Assembly: GCA_003446655.1 (NCBI GenBank)
Contig: DMCZ01000172.1
Span: 1-22,757 of the forward strand
Direction of reading: 5' to 3'
DNA length: 22,757 nt
DNA from: Thauera sp.
Lineage (GTDB): Bacteria > Pseudomonadota > Gammaproteobacteria > Burkholderiales > Rhodocyclaceae
In this document: piece after piece, positions 1-7,638 of the stretch
How positions within the stretch are numbered: the first letter of the stretch is position 1
How the letters are laid out: each line of letters starts with the position of its first letter
Program-made: the position numbers and the translations under genes
The notes under the pieces: generated by a model
What the model was told of the DNA's origin: nothing
What the model saw: the letters and a program-made list of their open reading frames with translations, nothing else
Database searches by the model: none

Positions 1-35
1 TCCTGGCCCAGGATCAGTGCAATACTTGAATCCAT
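1..35 (-). CDS. Branched-chain-type ABC transporter permease (LivH-like), N-terminal fragment only
   Basis: Only the first 11 codons lie in the window, reading MDSSIALILGQ from an ATG at 35-33 and running off the left edge. An AGGGA ribosome-binding site sits about 7 nt upstream of the ATG. This short start resembles N-termini of LivH-type permeases that usually follow a branched-chain-type solute-binding protein gene, and such a gene lies directly upstream at 155-1300. The assignment rests on the start, the RBS and the context. Eleven residues are too few to prove the family. Confidence 0.5.
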   Translation of the reverse strand, partial: MDSSIALILGQ

Positions 36-110
36 GAACAATCCCTGCGCACGGCCCGGACCGCGAGGGCACCGAAGCTGCGCTTTCGTCGTTGAGTTTC
101 TGCGCTGATT

Positions 111-146
111 CCCCGTCCTGCGCGATAGCCTCGGCGCAGGACGGGG
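111..146 (-). terminator. Strong hairpin between the solute-binding-protein gene and the next gene
   Basis: A perfect 13-bp inverted repeat (arms 111-123 and 134-146, 10-nt loop) starts 8 nt after the stop codon of the solute-binding protein. No T-run follows on the minus strand, so it is not a textbook intrinsic terminator. Hairpins at this place in binding-protein operons commonly stabilise the upstream mRNA or cause partial termination, so that the binding protein is made in excess over the membrane subunits. That role is inferred. Confidence 0.6.
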
Positions 147-154
147 ACAAGGCC

Positions 155-1300
155 TTACTTGACCAGCGCCCAAGTGCCGTTCTTGACTGTGATCAGCTCG
201 CGGCCACGGACGTCGAAGCCGCTGTGATCGGCCTCGGTCATGTTGTACACACCCTGGGTGGCAGCCATCTCCGTGGTCTTCTCCAGCGCGTCTCGCAGGC
301 CGGCACGGAACTCGGGCGTGCCGGGCTTGCCCTTGCTGGCCGCTACCGGAATCGCTTTCTCTAGCAGCAGCCCGGCGTCAAACACGTTGCCGCCGAACGT
401 CGCTGGTGCAACGCCATAGGCCTGCTCGTATCGGGCGATGTAGTCCTTCGCAATTGCCTTGGACGGGTGGCTGTCAGCAACTTCGTCGACAACCAGCATG
501 AGACTGGCAGCGAGAATGGTACCCTCGACCTTCTGGCCGCCGAGTTTGAGAAAGTCAGGCAAAGCAGCGCCGTGGGTCTGGTAGAACTGCCCCTTATAGC
601 CACGTTCTACAAGGGTGGTTTGCGGTAGAACAGCGGGCGTTCCTGGTGCAGCAATCAGGACTGCATCAGGTCGCGCAGCCATCACCTTGAGCGCTTGACC
701 GATGACAGATGAATCCTGGCGCGCAAAGCGCTCGTCGGCCACCACCTTGATTCCTTTATCGGCAGCGCCTTCCTTCACGACCTTGGCCCAGTTCTCGCCA
801 TACGGATCGGAGGTGCCAATGAAACCGAGCGTCTTCACGCCGGCGCCAGCCATGTGCTCGAGCAGCGCCGCAGCAATCAAATCGTCATTTTGGGTGGTCT
901 TGAACACCCACTTCTTCTGCTCGGTCATCGGCAGCACGACCGACGCCGTGCCGACCGGGGCGAGCAGCGGAACGCCCGCTTCGGCGACAAACTGGATCAC
1001 GCCCATCGCGTTGGGCGAACCCGATGGTCCGATGATGGCGTCCACATTGTGTTCGCTGATCAGTTTGCGCACCGCTACCACCGACGCAGTCGGGTCGCTG
1101 CCGTCATCGAGCGCGATGTAGTCGATGGTGTAGTCCCCTACCTTCTTGGGCAGAAGCGCAACTGTGTTCTTTTGCGGAATGCCGACCATCGCAACCGGGC
1201 CGGTCGCCGAAGAGACGACCCCAACCTTGACCTGCGCCTGTGCGCTGCCAAGCAGCGACGCACCCAGCAACAATGCTCCCACAATTTTGCTGTACTTCAT
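155..1300 (-). CDS. Periplasmic solute-binding protein of a branched-chain amino acid/aromatic-type ABC transporter
   Basis: This 381-aa protein has a Sec signal peptide (Lys near the N-terminus, hydrophobic core GALLLGASLLGS, likely cleavage after AQA at residues 20-22). It is followed by a type I periplasmic-binding fold of the LivK/LeuI-V class: VKVGVVSSATGP at the mature N-terminus, DDGSDPTASV, IIGPSGSP and SDPYGENW are typical sites. The ATG is preceded by AAAGGAGAG. The gene is co-oriented with and downstream of the iac genes after a 199-bp gap, and a permease start follows it. In catabolic loci this class often imports aromatic acids rather than leucine, so uptake of IAA or a related auxin is a reasonable but unproven guess. 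I see no clear promoter in 1301-1499. A weak 6-bp stem (1485-1502) overlaps the stop of the preceding tautomerase gene. Confidence 0.85.
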   Translation of the reverse strand: MKYSKIVGALLLGASLLGSAQAQVKVGVVSSATGPVAMVGIPQKNTVALLPKKVGDYTIDYIALDDGSDPTASVVAVRKLISEHNVDAIIGPSGSPNAMGVIQFVAEAGVPLLAPVGTASVVLPMTEQKKWVFKTTQNDDLIAAALLEHMAGAGVKTLGFIGTSDPYGENWAKVVKEGAADKGIKVVADERFARQDSSVIGQALKVMAARPDAVLIAAPGTPAVLPQTTLVERGYKGQFYQTHGAALPDFLKLGGQKVEGTILAASLMLVVDEVADSHPSKAIAKDYIARYEQAYGVAPATFGGNVFDAGLLLEKAIPVAASKGKPGTPEFRAGLRDALEKTTEMAATQGVYNMTEADHSGFDVRGRELITVKNGTWALVK

Positions 1301-1499
1301 TTGCTCTCTCCTTTGGTGTGAAACGAATTGGCACAGCGGTTCATGCCAGCGGCGACCGCGCGTTCTTCAGCATGCCGCCGGGTACGCGTAAGGCCCGGCC
1401 GATTGCACGTTCGATCGTTGATTGACGTGGAAAGGGACGATCTGCTCGGCCACCCCTACCGTGAAGTGCATATGCCGATCGCCGTGAGGCGGGTAGGCC

Positions 1500-1892
1500 T
1501 CAGCGCCCCAGCGACTTGGCGGTAACGCCCAGCATGCCGAAATCGGTATTGGCGATATCGAAGAACATGATGCGGACGGGTTCGGCCGGAATCCCCAGGG
1601 TCTCCTCGATGGCTTCGGTCACGCCGGCAATCATTGCTTCCTTCTGCGCAGGGCTCCGGCCGGCAATGAGAAAGGCGTGCACCGTCGGCCCGCCGGGACC
1701 GGCATCGGCGACGGTCGCGAGGGTCTCGCCACCGACACAGATGTGCGCTTTCGGAAGCTCGATCAGAAAAATGCGGATCGACGCCATGGGAGCGGCGAGG
1801 CTTGTCTCCACGACCTCACTCACCCGGCGCAGCAGGCGTGCTTTCTGCTCATCGCGAAAGCCCTCGACGAGATAGATATTCAGATTGGGCAT
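1500..1892 (-). CDS. 4-oxalocrotonate tautomerase-superfamily protein with two tandem domains
   Basis: The product is 130 aa, about twice a classical 4-OT monomer (about 62 aa). It starts Met-Pro, so removal of Met exposes the Pro-1 that acts as catalytic base in this superfamily. Two beta-alpha-beta units are visible: residues 1-55 (PNLNIYLVEG...IRIFLIELPK) and about 69-125 (TVHAFLIAGR...VRIMFFDIAN). The second unit has no equivalent proline, so only one catalytic proline per chain is expected. An AGAGGAC ribosome-binding site precedes the ATG. The gene lies 70 bp after iacG in the same orientation, so it is probably the last catabolic gene of the operon. The substrate is unknown. A keto-enol step on an IAA intermediate or a downstream meta-cleavage product is possible. 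Confidence 0.8.
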   Translation of the reverse strand: MPNLNIYLVEGFRDEQKARLLRRVSEVVETSLAAPMASIRIFLIELPKAHICVGGETLATVADAGPGGPTVHAFLIAGRSPAQKEAMIAGVTEAIEETLGIPAEPVRIMFFDIANTDFGMLGVTAKSLGR

Positions 1893-1962
1893 GTTCGTCC
1901 TCTAGTCGCTGTTTTTGCGAACGGCCCGGCGGATGGCCGAGGTGTCTGCGGCATGCGTGTAA

Positions 1963-2907
1963 TTAGCAAGATGTCGCGCCAGGCGAGGTCCGCTCAGCGC
2001 GAGAGATGTCGCGCAGCCACTGCTTGAGCAGCGCCGCCTGGTCCGCGCTCAGCGCACCGAGCGCGCCAGTCTCGAAACCACGTGCCATGTCCAGCAGGCG
2101 ATGGGAGAGCTTGTCGCCGGCATCGGCCAGCGCGACGACATCGTTGTCGTCCACGTGCACCAGACCCTTTTCCCGAAGCCAGGCCAGGGTGTCGCGCAAT
2201 TCCTTGGCTGGCTGCATGACGACCGGTGCGATGTCGTCGGTCTTCAGCGCACCGCGGTCGCTCAGCAGGGTCAGGACGCGCCACTCCTGGGCGTTGACGC
2301 CGTAGTTACTCAGCTTCGGATACAGGCCCTCGCAGCATGCCGAGTAAGCCTGGCGCAGGAGGTAGATCAGGCTGTCGCCCAGCGCGCCCTCCAGCGCCCG
2401 GCCGTCGTCGACCGCCTTCGTCACGGGGTGCTGCTCTGGAATCGCGTAGCGCCCGTTGTGGAAGACGAGGGAGTTGCGGTGCTCGTCATAGTGAAAATCG
2501 AGCACTTCACCCACGATGATGTGGTGGTCGCCGCCCTCGTAAACATTCCAGGTGCGGCATTCGAAGCAGGCGACCGCCCCCGCGATCCTTGGCGCCTTCC
2601 CGACCCCCTCGCTGCAGTCGACGCCTTCGAACTTGTCCTCGCCGCGGCGCGCGAACCGGTTCGAGATGTCGACCTGGTCGTTAGCAAGCACATTGACCGC
2701 GAAGTGAGGCGCGTTTCTGAACGCCTCAGCCGAGTAGGCAGCCTTGTCCACGCTCCACAGCACGAGCGGCGGATCGATCGATACCGAATTGAAGCTGCTG
2801 GCTGTCACACCGATGCGCTGCTGTTGGCTGTCTACGGTTGTCACCACGGTGACGCCGGTGGCGAACTTGCCCAGCGCACGGCGGAAGTTTTTCGGATCAA
2901 AGTTCAT
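1963..2907 (-). CDS. iacG: IacG-type flavin reductase with C-terminal MarR-like domain
   Basis: This 314-aa protein has an N-terminal flavin reductase domain (about 1-160: FATGVTVVT, IGVTASSFNSVSIDPPLVLWSV, GEVLDF) of the HpaC/FRD family that reduces free FMN/FAD with NAD(P)H. Residues about 175-305 form a second domain resembling a MarR winged helix (LIYLLRQAYSACCEGLYPKL, QEWRVLTLLSDRGALKTDDIAP, LREKGLVHVDDN...ALADAG). The same two-domain layout (about 315 aa) is known in the reductase component C1 of Acinetobacter baumannii p-hydroxyphenylacetate hydroxylase, where the MarR-like part binds the aromatic substrate and controls flavin reduction. IacG is expected to feed reduced flavin to IacA. 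A strong GGGAGGTGAT site lies just before the ATG. A 166-bp gap separates it from iacF, the largest in the operon. Confidence 0.9.
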   Translation of the reverse strand: MNFDPKNFRRALGKFATGVTVVTTVDSQQQRIGVTASSFNSVSIDPPLVLWSVDKAAYSAEAFRNAPHFAVNVLANDQVDISNRFARRGEDKFEGVDCSEGVGKAPRIAGAVACFECRTWNVYEGGDHHIIVGEVLDFHYDEHRNSLVFHNGRYAIPEQHPVTKAVDDGRALEGALGDSLIYLLRQAYSACCEGLYPKLSNYGVNAQEWRVLTLLSDRGALKTDDIAPVVMQPAKELRDTLAWLREKGLVHVDDNDVVALADAGDKLSHRLLDMARGFETGALGALSADQAALLKQWLRDISRAERTSPGATSC

Positions 2908-2934
2908 ATCACCTCCCTACATTCTGGTCCTGGC

Positions 2935-2948
2935 GGGAGCGCGCTCCC
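2935..2948. promoter_or_regulatory. Perfect 14-nt palindrome upstream of iacG
   Basis: GGGAGCGCGCTCCC is a perfect palindrome 27 bp upstream of the iacG start, inside the 166-bp iacF-iacG gap. It could be a protein-binding site or a small mRNA hairpin ahead of the strong iacG ribosome-binding site. The minus strand of the same gap also holds an AT-richer patch near 3030-3055 that could carry a weak promoter, but no convincing hexamer pair was found. In high-GC DNA such a palindrome can be chance. Confidence 0.25.
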
Positions 2949-3073
2949 TTGAATGCTCCAGCCCGAACACCGTGCCGGGCCCCGCAAGACTGCGCTGCCG
3001 GCAGGTGTGCCTGGCGCGCGCCTACCAAGAAAAACTCAAGAATTACAATCGATTCACGGGCTCTGCCGCGCGC

Positions 3074-4030
3074 TCAGATGTCCAGCACCAGGCGCGCGGA
3101 TTTCGCCCGCGAGCAACAAACGGCGATCTGGTCCCCGCATGCCTTCTCCTCTTCGTTGAGGAAGTGGTCGCGGTGGTCCGGCGTGCCCTCCAGCACGTCG
3201 CAGATGCACGTGCCGCACACGCCCTCTTCGCAAGAGACGTTGACCTTGACGCCGGCCGCCTTGAGCGCATTCGCGATCGAGACCCCATCGGCCACACGGA
3301 CGGTGACGCCGCTGACGGCGGCGAACACTTCGAAGGCTTCGCCCGAGGTGTCGACCTCCGCACTGAAATACTCGAAATGGATCTGCTTGGAGGGCAGGCC
3401 GGCCTGCTTGGCGGTGTCGATGATCCAGTCCATGAAACCGGTCGGCCCACACACATAGACATGCACGCCCGCGCGTGGCGTCTGCAGCATGGCCGCGGGC
3501 GCCAGCCTCTGCCCATCCGCGCCGTCGTCGAAATGCAGCGAGAGCTGGTCGCCGAACTGGCTGCTTAGCTCGTCCAGAAAGGCGGCATTCGCGCGCGAGC
3601 GGCAGCAATAGTGGAGCTCGAAAGACTTCCCGGCCTTCTTCAACGCATAGGCCATGGAGATCATCGGCGTGATGCCGATGCCGCCGCCGAACAGGATCGT
3701 ATGCGCGGCGCTCATGTCGAGCGGAAAGTGGTTGCGCGGCCGGCTGATGCGGATCTCGTCGCCCTCGGCAAACTGCGCGTGAATGGAGCTCGAGCCGCCG
3801 CGGGAGTTCGGGTCGTTGAGAATGCCCAGGCGATAGACGCCGCCCTCCTCGTAGGCATTGCTCAGTGAATACTGGCGAATGATGTCTTCGCTGACCTGCA
3901 GGTCGACATGTGCGCCGGCCTCGAAGGGCGGCAGTGTGCCCGTGCCGACGGCAGCAAGCTCGAGCACGACGATCTCCGGTGTCTGCATCTCGCGCCGGGC
4001 GATCACTACCTTTACCGATTCATGATCCAT
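3074..4030 (-). CDS. iacF: IacF, phthalate dioxygenase reductase-type FMN/2Fe-2S reductase
   Basis: This class IA reductase is 318 aa from the preferred start. Flavin-binding motif RQYS is at 52-55, the pyridine-nucleotide domain carries GGGIGITPM (115-123) and CGPTGFM (194-200), and a C-terminal plant-type ferredoxin has cluster cysteines C267, C272, C275 and C305. The order flavin, NAD, ferredoxin is that of phthalate dioxygenase reductase and VanB. It should pass electrons from NAD(P)H to the Rieske centre of IacC. The ATG at 4030 is chosen because AAAGGA lies 7 nt upstream. An in-frame ATG at 4063 has no such site and would add an atypical MRRAMFFKGLF extension. It follows iacE after a 71-bp gap. 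Confidence 0.92.
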   Translation of the reverse strand: MDHESVKVVIARREMQTPEIVVLELAAVGTGTLPPFEAGAHVDLQVSEDIIRQYSLSNAYEEGGVYRLGILNDPNSRGGSSSIHAQFAEGDEIRISRPRNHFPLDMSAAHTILFGGGIGITPMISMAYALKKAGKSFELHYCCRSRANAAFLDELSSQFGDQLSLHFDDGADGQRLAPAAMLQTPRAGVHVYVCGPTGFMDWIIDTAKQAGLPSKQIHFEYFSAEVDTSGEAFEVFAAVSGVTVRVADGVSIANALKAAGVKVNVSCEEGVCGTCICDVLEGTPDHRDHFLNEEEKACGDQIAVCCSRAKSARLVLDI

Positions 4031-4101
4031 GAACAATCCTTTGAAGAACATTGCGCGCCGCACGCGCTGGCAGGTTCATGCGGCGTTACATGGCGAGCGC
4101 T

Positions 4102-4845
4102 TCAGCGCATGAAGATGCCGCCATTGACATCGAAAGTGGCGCCGGTGGCGAACCCGGCGTTTTCTGCTGCGATGCTGACCACCAGATCGGCAACGAACGA
4201 GGCATCGCCGAGCTTCTTTACCGGGATCATGTCGTTGATGATCGCCTTGAGCCTGTCGGCCGGCACCGCCGCATGCACCGAGGGCAGATCCATCGGTCCG
4301 GGCGCAACCGCGTTGACCGTGACGCCGTTGGCGGCAAGATGACGCGCGAAGATCTTGGTCAGGGTCAGGATCGCGCCCTTGCTGGAGGCATAGTGGGCGC
4401 CCGAGGCGGTGCCGCCGTTCTGTCCTGCCAGCGAAGCCATGTTGATGATCCGCCCATAATTGCGGCCGGCGAAATAGTGGCCGAACACCTGGCAGCCAAA
4501 GAAGGTACCGCGCTGGTTGATGGCGACCACGCGATCGAACTCTTCGGCACTGATTTCCATAACCGACGTGGTCGGCGTCATGGCGGCGTTGTTGACCAAT
4601 GTGGTGACATGGCCGAAACGTGCCACCGCGCGCTCGAGCACGTCGGCAAAGTCCTGCTTGCGGGTGACGTCGAGCTGCAGGGCGAGCACGCGCTCGCCGC
4701 TGCCGTCGAGGCTGTTAGCCGCCGCCGCCGCGCGCTCGAGGTCGACATCGGTGACGATGACGCATGCACCCTTCGCGCTGAAGCGCTGTGCGATCACCTG
4801 GCCGAGGCCCTGCGCCGCACCGGTAATGACAACGACCTGGTTCAT
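4102..4845 (-). CDS. iacE: IacE, short-chain dehydrogenase/reductase
   Basis: This 247-aa classical SDR has the cofactor loop TGAAQGLG (8-15), Asp33 at the end of the second strand (favouring NAD(H) over NADP(H)), NNAA (85-88), and catalytic Ser138, Tyr152 and Lys156 in S-x13-Y-x3-K. The C-terminus GATFDVNGGIFMR is typical. In characterised iac pathways IacE acts after the IacA monooxygenase and leads to dioxindole-3-acetic acid, the substrate of the IacC/D oxygenase. It begins 10 bp after iacD with a GGGGG-rich ribosome-binding site, so it is in the same transcript. Assignment as iacE rather than another SDR rests on its position. Confidence 0.9.
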   Translation of the reverse strand: MNQVVVITGAAQGLGQVIAQRFSAKGACVIVTDVDLERAAAAANSLDGSGERVLALQLDVTRKQDFADVLERAVARFGHVTTLVNNAAMTPTTSVMEISAEEFDRVVAINQRGTFFGCQVFGHYFAGRNYGRIINMASLAGQNGGTASGAHYASSKGAILTLTKIFARHLAANGVTVNAVAPGPMDLPSVHAAVPADRLKAIINDMIPVKKLGDASFVADLVVSIAAENAGFATGATFDVNGGIFMR

Positions 4846-4855
4846 GTCGCCCCCG

Positions 4856-5338
4856 TCAGAAGATGAAGGCGACCGTCGCCAGGTGGCTGCCAGCGTGCAG
4901 CAGCCTCACGACCTTCTTCCTGATCCTGAGGCCTTGCGCGTCCTTGACAAGCTCGAATTCGACGTCGCCCGGATAAGTCAGTAAGCGTCCGGCGCGCACT
5001 TCGTTGAGGGTCATCGCGCAGCGCACGCGCACACTCGTTTCGGTCTCCTCCAGAAGCCGGAAGCGCGAAACGCTACGAACGGTCTTGTCGAGCGCGACGC
5101 TCGACACAGACTCGCCGCCCGATAGCCGCGCCGTGCGCAAACGGCGCATCTCGGCGTCGTCGTAAGCAAAGTTCACGGTGTTGGCAAAATCGGTTTCCTG
5201 GGTGTCGACCGGGACGATGTACAGTCCGTCATCCGTCCACAACTGAAGCCAATCTTCATAGCTCTTGTGGTCGAGCAGGTCGGCCTCGAGATTGATGAAG
5301 TCGATGACATTGGCCGGTACGGTATTGTTCGATGTCAT
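4856..5338 (-). CDS. iacD: IacD, small (beta) subunit of Rieske ring-hydroxylating oxygenase
   Basis: This 160-aa protein matches the size and pattern of aromatic dioxygenase beta subunits (cystatin/NTF2-like fold): an acidic N-terminal helix with LEADLLDHKSYEDWLQLWTDDGLYIVP, then SVSSVALDKT and a basic C-terminal strand RKKVVRLLHAG. It has no metal ligands of its own and serves a structural role in an alpha3beta3 hexamer with IacC. Its start lies 6 bp after the iacC stop. GGAGT in the ribosome-binding region lies right beside that stop codon, so translation is probably coupled. Confidence 0.92.
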   Translation of the reverse strand: MTSNNTVPANVIDFINLEADLLDHKSYEDWLQLWTDDGLYIVPVDTQETDFANTVNFAYDDAEMRRLRTARLSGGESVSSVALDKTVRSVSRFRLLEETETSVRVRCAMTLNEVRAGRLLTYPGDVEFELVKDAQGLRIRKKVVRLLHAGSHLATVAFIF

Positions 5339-5344
5339 TTTTGC

Positions 5345-6634
5345 TTACTCCGCTTCGTTGGCAGTCATCATTTTTTTGTACTTCCGGTAGGCCGCTCGCA
5401 TACCAGTCTCGGAGCACACGGCTCCAGCGACGTTGCCGTCCTCGCGCTTAATGAGCTTTCCCATTCCGCGGTTCACCAGAATCCAGCCATCCTTTCCGGC
5501 TACCGAACCGCGCTGGACGCGCTCCCATCCTTCGGAATCGTCCGGGGTGCCAAATCCCATCGGCCCCTGGAAGTGCTCATGGAGGCGAATGCGCTTCTGG
5601 TTGAAGGCCGCAGGCGCGCCTTCGCCGCCGATTGCGATGTGGTGAATCTCCGTTTCGTTGACCGAGACCGGGCGCAGCACGCGGAAAAACGCCATCGAGC
5701 AGGCCAGGTTCGGGAACAAGTTGAGGTTGAACCCGGACCCGGTTGCTGCACGTACCAGCCGGCGCACCTCCATGTCGGACAAACCCTCTTTTGCCAACTC
5801 TTCAGCGAGCTCCTTAAAACGATTGGGGATCGGTTCGTCGAGGTTCGCCTCGAGATCGACCAGCTCCGGAATCATCACCATGACGCTGTGACCGTTACCG
5901 AGGTCCTCGACATAACCAGCGCCATCCAGAAAATCGAAGATGTCGGAGGTTTGGTCGTCCAGCGATGAGATGAACGACTTGTGCACGATCGGGAAGTGGT
6001 ACGCATCCGTCGTGTTTTCGAGCTGGATCTTCCAGTTACCCTCGAAACGGAAGCGGTGGTCACCAAGGACCTTGAGCGGGAAACCGCCCGACTGCTTCAT
6101 GAACAGGTCGATCCACTTCTTCGCTCCGCCGAGGAAGTCTTCCAGCGGCTCGATGTCGTTGTTGAAGGTAGCGAAGATCAGGCCACGATAGGACTCGGTC
6201 CGCAGGCTCTGCAGCGGAAGGTCCTTCTTGTCGAACAAACCCTCGTATTCCTCGGGCTTCGGGAGTGCACGAAGTTCGCCATCGAGCGAGTAGCCCCAGC
6301 CGTGGTAGGGGCAGGTGAACGCGCGCGTAGTGCCATGCTTTTTTTCGCAGACAGTCGCGCCGCGATGGCGACAGCGGTTGAGGAGCACGTGAATGTTCTT
6401 CTTGCGGTCACGGCTAACGATCACCGGGTGATTACCCACAAAGGACGTCTTGTACGACCCGACATCGGGGATCTCGCTCTCGTGCGCAACCCACACCCAG
6501 GTTTTGGTGAAGATTCGGTCCATTTCGGCTTCGAAAATGTGTGGATCCGAGTAGAGATCCTTATGCACCTTGTCTTCCTGGACCAGGTTGCCGACGTCGA
6601 CGCCCTGACCCTTGCTCAAATTAACTTGCGTCAT
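5345..6634 (-). CDS. iacC: IacC, Rieske non-heme iron oxygenase large (alpha) subunit
   Basis: The protein is 429 aa, typical of alpha subunits. The Rieske [2Fe-2S] site is C88-x-H90-x17-C108-x2-H111. The mononuclear iron ligands are His213 and His218 in NTTDAYHFPIVHKS, with Asp365 in the GTPDDSEGW segment as the likely third ligand. Asp210 is the expected bridging residue between the Rieske centre of one subunit and the iron of the next. All catalytic residues are intact. In described iac clusters this oxygenase, fed by IacF, converts dioxindole-3-acetic acid to catechol. AAGGA lies upstream of the ATG. It follows iacI after a 51-bp gap. Confidence 0.95.
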   Translation of the reverse strand: MTQVNLSKGQGVDVGNLVQEDKVHKDLYSDPHIFEAEMDRIFTKTWVWVAHESEIPDVGSYKTSFVGNHPVIVSRDRKKNIHVLLNRCRHRGATVCEKKHGTTRAFTCPYHGWGYSLDGELRALPKPEEYEGLFDKKDLPLQSLRTESYRGLIFATFNNDIEPLEDFLGGAKKWIDLFMKQSGGFPLKVLGDHRFRFEGNWKIQLENTTDAYHFPIVHKSFISSLDDQTSDIFDFLDGAGYVEDLGNGHSVMVMIPELVDLEANLDEPIPNRFKELAEELAKEGLSDMEVRRLVRAATGSGFNLNLFPNLACSMAFFRVLRPVSVNETEIHHIAIGGEGAPAAFNQKRIRLHEHFQGPMGFGTPDDSEGWERVQRGSVAGKDGWILVNRGMGKLIKREDGNVAGAVCSETGMRAAYRKYKKMMTANEAE

Positions 6635-6685
6635 TTGTTCTGTTTCCTTGCGAATATGTTGTGTAAAAGTGCCTTGAAGCCGCCG

Positions 6686-7207
6686 TCAGTCCGGAACCGG
6701 CAAATCGTCGGTGGCATCCCACGGATGCTCGACGGGACAACTGAACAAAGCTTCAGTCTGGAACTTGGCGATCTTCCAGGCCCCGCTTTCCTTCCGGAAC
6801 ACAACGCTCAGCCTGGCGCTGCTGAGCTGTGACTTCCCCGACGAAAACGTCGAGGGCTGAAGCAGCACCCAACTGCCATGCGCAACCGACTCATCGACCG
6901 TGATGAGCTCGGACGTCAGGTAATGCACGTTCAGCCTGAAATGTGCGGGCGGTACGGTATATTTCGCGAACATCGCCCTGATGGCTTTTTTGCCTTCGTG
7001 ACGGCCGAAGGCCTTCTTGTAGCGTCCGCCCGTTCCCTCCCACGTGGCATCGTCGATAAACAACGCCATGAGGTCGTCAAGCGGAAAACCGACGTCGAGC
7101 TGATCGCACAAGTGCATGTAGCGGTTCATGCAGGCTCTGACAGCGTGCTCGCTTTCGAGCACCTCGATGCGGCGAGTGAGCGCGACTATTGTTTCTGCGT
7201 CCGTCAT
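6686..7207 (-). CDS. iacI: IacI, SnoaL/NTF2-like protein
   Basis: This 173-aa protein has a SnoaL-like/NTF2 alpha+beta cone pattern: an N-terminal helix (RIEVLESEHAVRACMNRYMHLCDQLDVG), the DLMALFIDDATWEG strand, GKKAIRAMFAKY, and antiparallel strands ending in GAWKIAKFQTEALFSCPVEHPW. Its position between iacB and iacC matches iacI in known iac clusters. Its role there is auxiliary, perhaps isomerase or hydrolase-like on an early intermediate, and I cannot assign a reaction from sequence. The ribosome-binding site is only moderate (GGGG about 7 nt from the ATG). Confidence 0.85.
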   Translation of the reverse strand: MTDAETIVALTRRIEVLESEHAVRACMNRYMHLCDQLDVGFPLDDLMALFIDDATWEGTGGRYKKAFGRHEGKKAIRAMFAKYTVPPAHFRLNVHYLTSELITVDESVAHGSWVLLQPSTFSSGKSQLSSARLSVVFRKESGAWKIAKFQTEALFSCPVEHPWDATDDLPVPD

Positions 7208-7237
7208 GGAATACCCCGAAATTTGAGGCAGCGACCG

Positions 7238-7597
7238 TCAGGCCGGAAACTGCAGTTCGCGGCCGATGCGAGCCTCGATGCGCATGTATTTCCAAAGCTT
7301 GTACGTGCCATCGCCGACTGGCGTTATGCGCAGCAGATTGCAGGCCGCCGCAACCGTGTCATAGTCGGGCACGTCTGCAAGCACGTAGGTGGTCCAGGGA
7401 AACGCGACCGAGGGGCCGACCATGATCCGATCATCGTCCATGTTGCCGAGCACGCGTACCCCGGGCAGGCGGGCAATACCCTGCATCATGCTCACGAAGG
7501 CAGCCCACACTTCTTTCATTTCCTCGGCGGTGCCATCCATGAAATTCTGATTGACACCAATGCAGAGCAGGACACGCAAGGCTTGCTTTTCACTCAT
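7238..7597 (-). CDS. iacB: IacB, small conserved protein of IAA degradation
   Basis: This 119-aa soluble protein has no signal peptide or membrane segment. Segments such as LRVLLCIGVNQNFM, MKEVWAAFVSMMQGIARLPGVRVLGNMD and TTYVLADVPDYDTVAAACNLLRITPVG suggest a dimeric alpha/beta-barrel (ferredoxin-like, muconolactone isomerase-like) fold, which is inference from pattern only. Size and place directly after iacA match iacB of known clusters, whose biochemical role is unclear. GGAGAGAG precedes the ATG, 41 bp after the iacA stop. Confidence 0.82.
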   Translation of the reverse strand: MSEKQALRVLLCIGVNQNFMDGTAEEMKEVWAAFVSMMQGIARLPGVRVLGNMDDDRIMVGPSVAFPWTTYVLADVPDYDTVAAACNLLRITPVGDGTYKLWKYMRIEARIGRELQFPA

Positions 7598-7638
7598 TGC
7601 TCTCTCCGTCTCTTTGATCAGGTGGGTGTGAATGGGAA

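Noticed and set aside
2101..2952. 283-codon plus-strand frame antisense to iacG (and similar frames at 4051-4866 and 5981-6832)
   Set aside because: All lie opposite confidently assigned iac genes and show no protein-family features.
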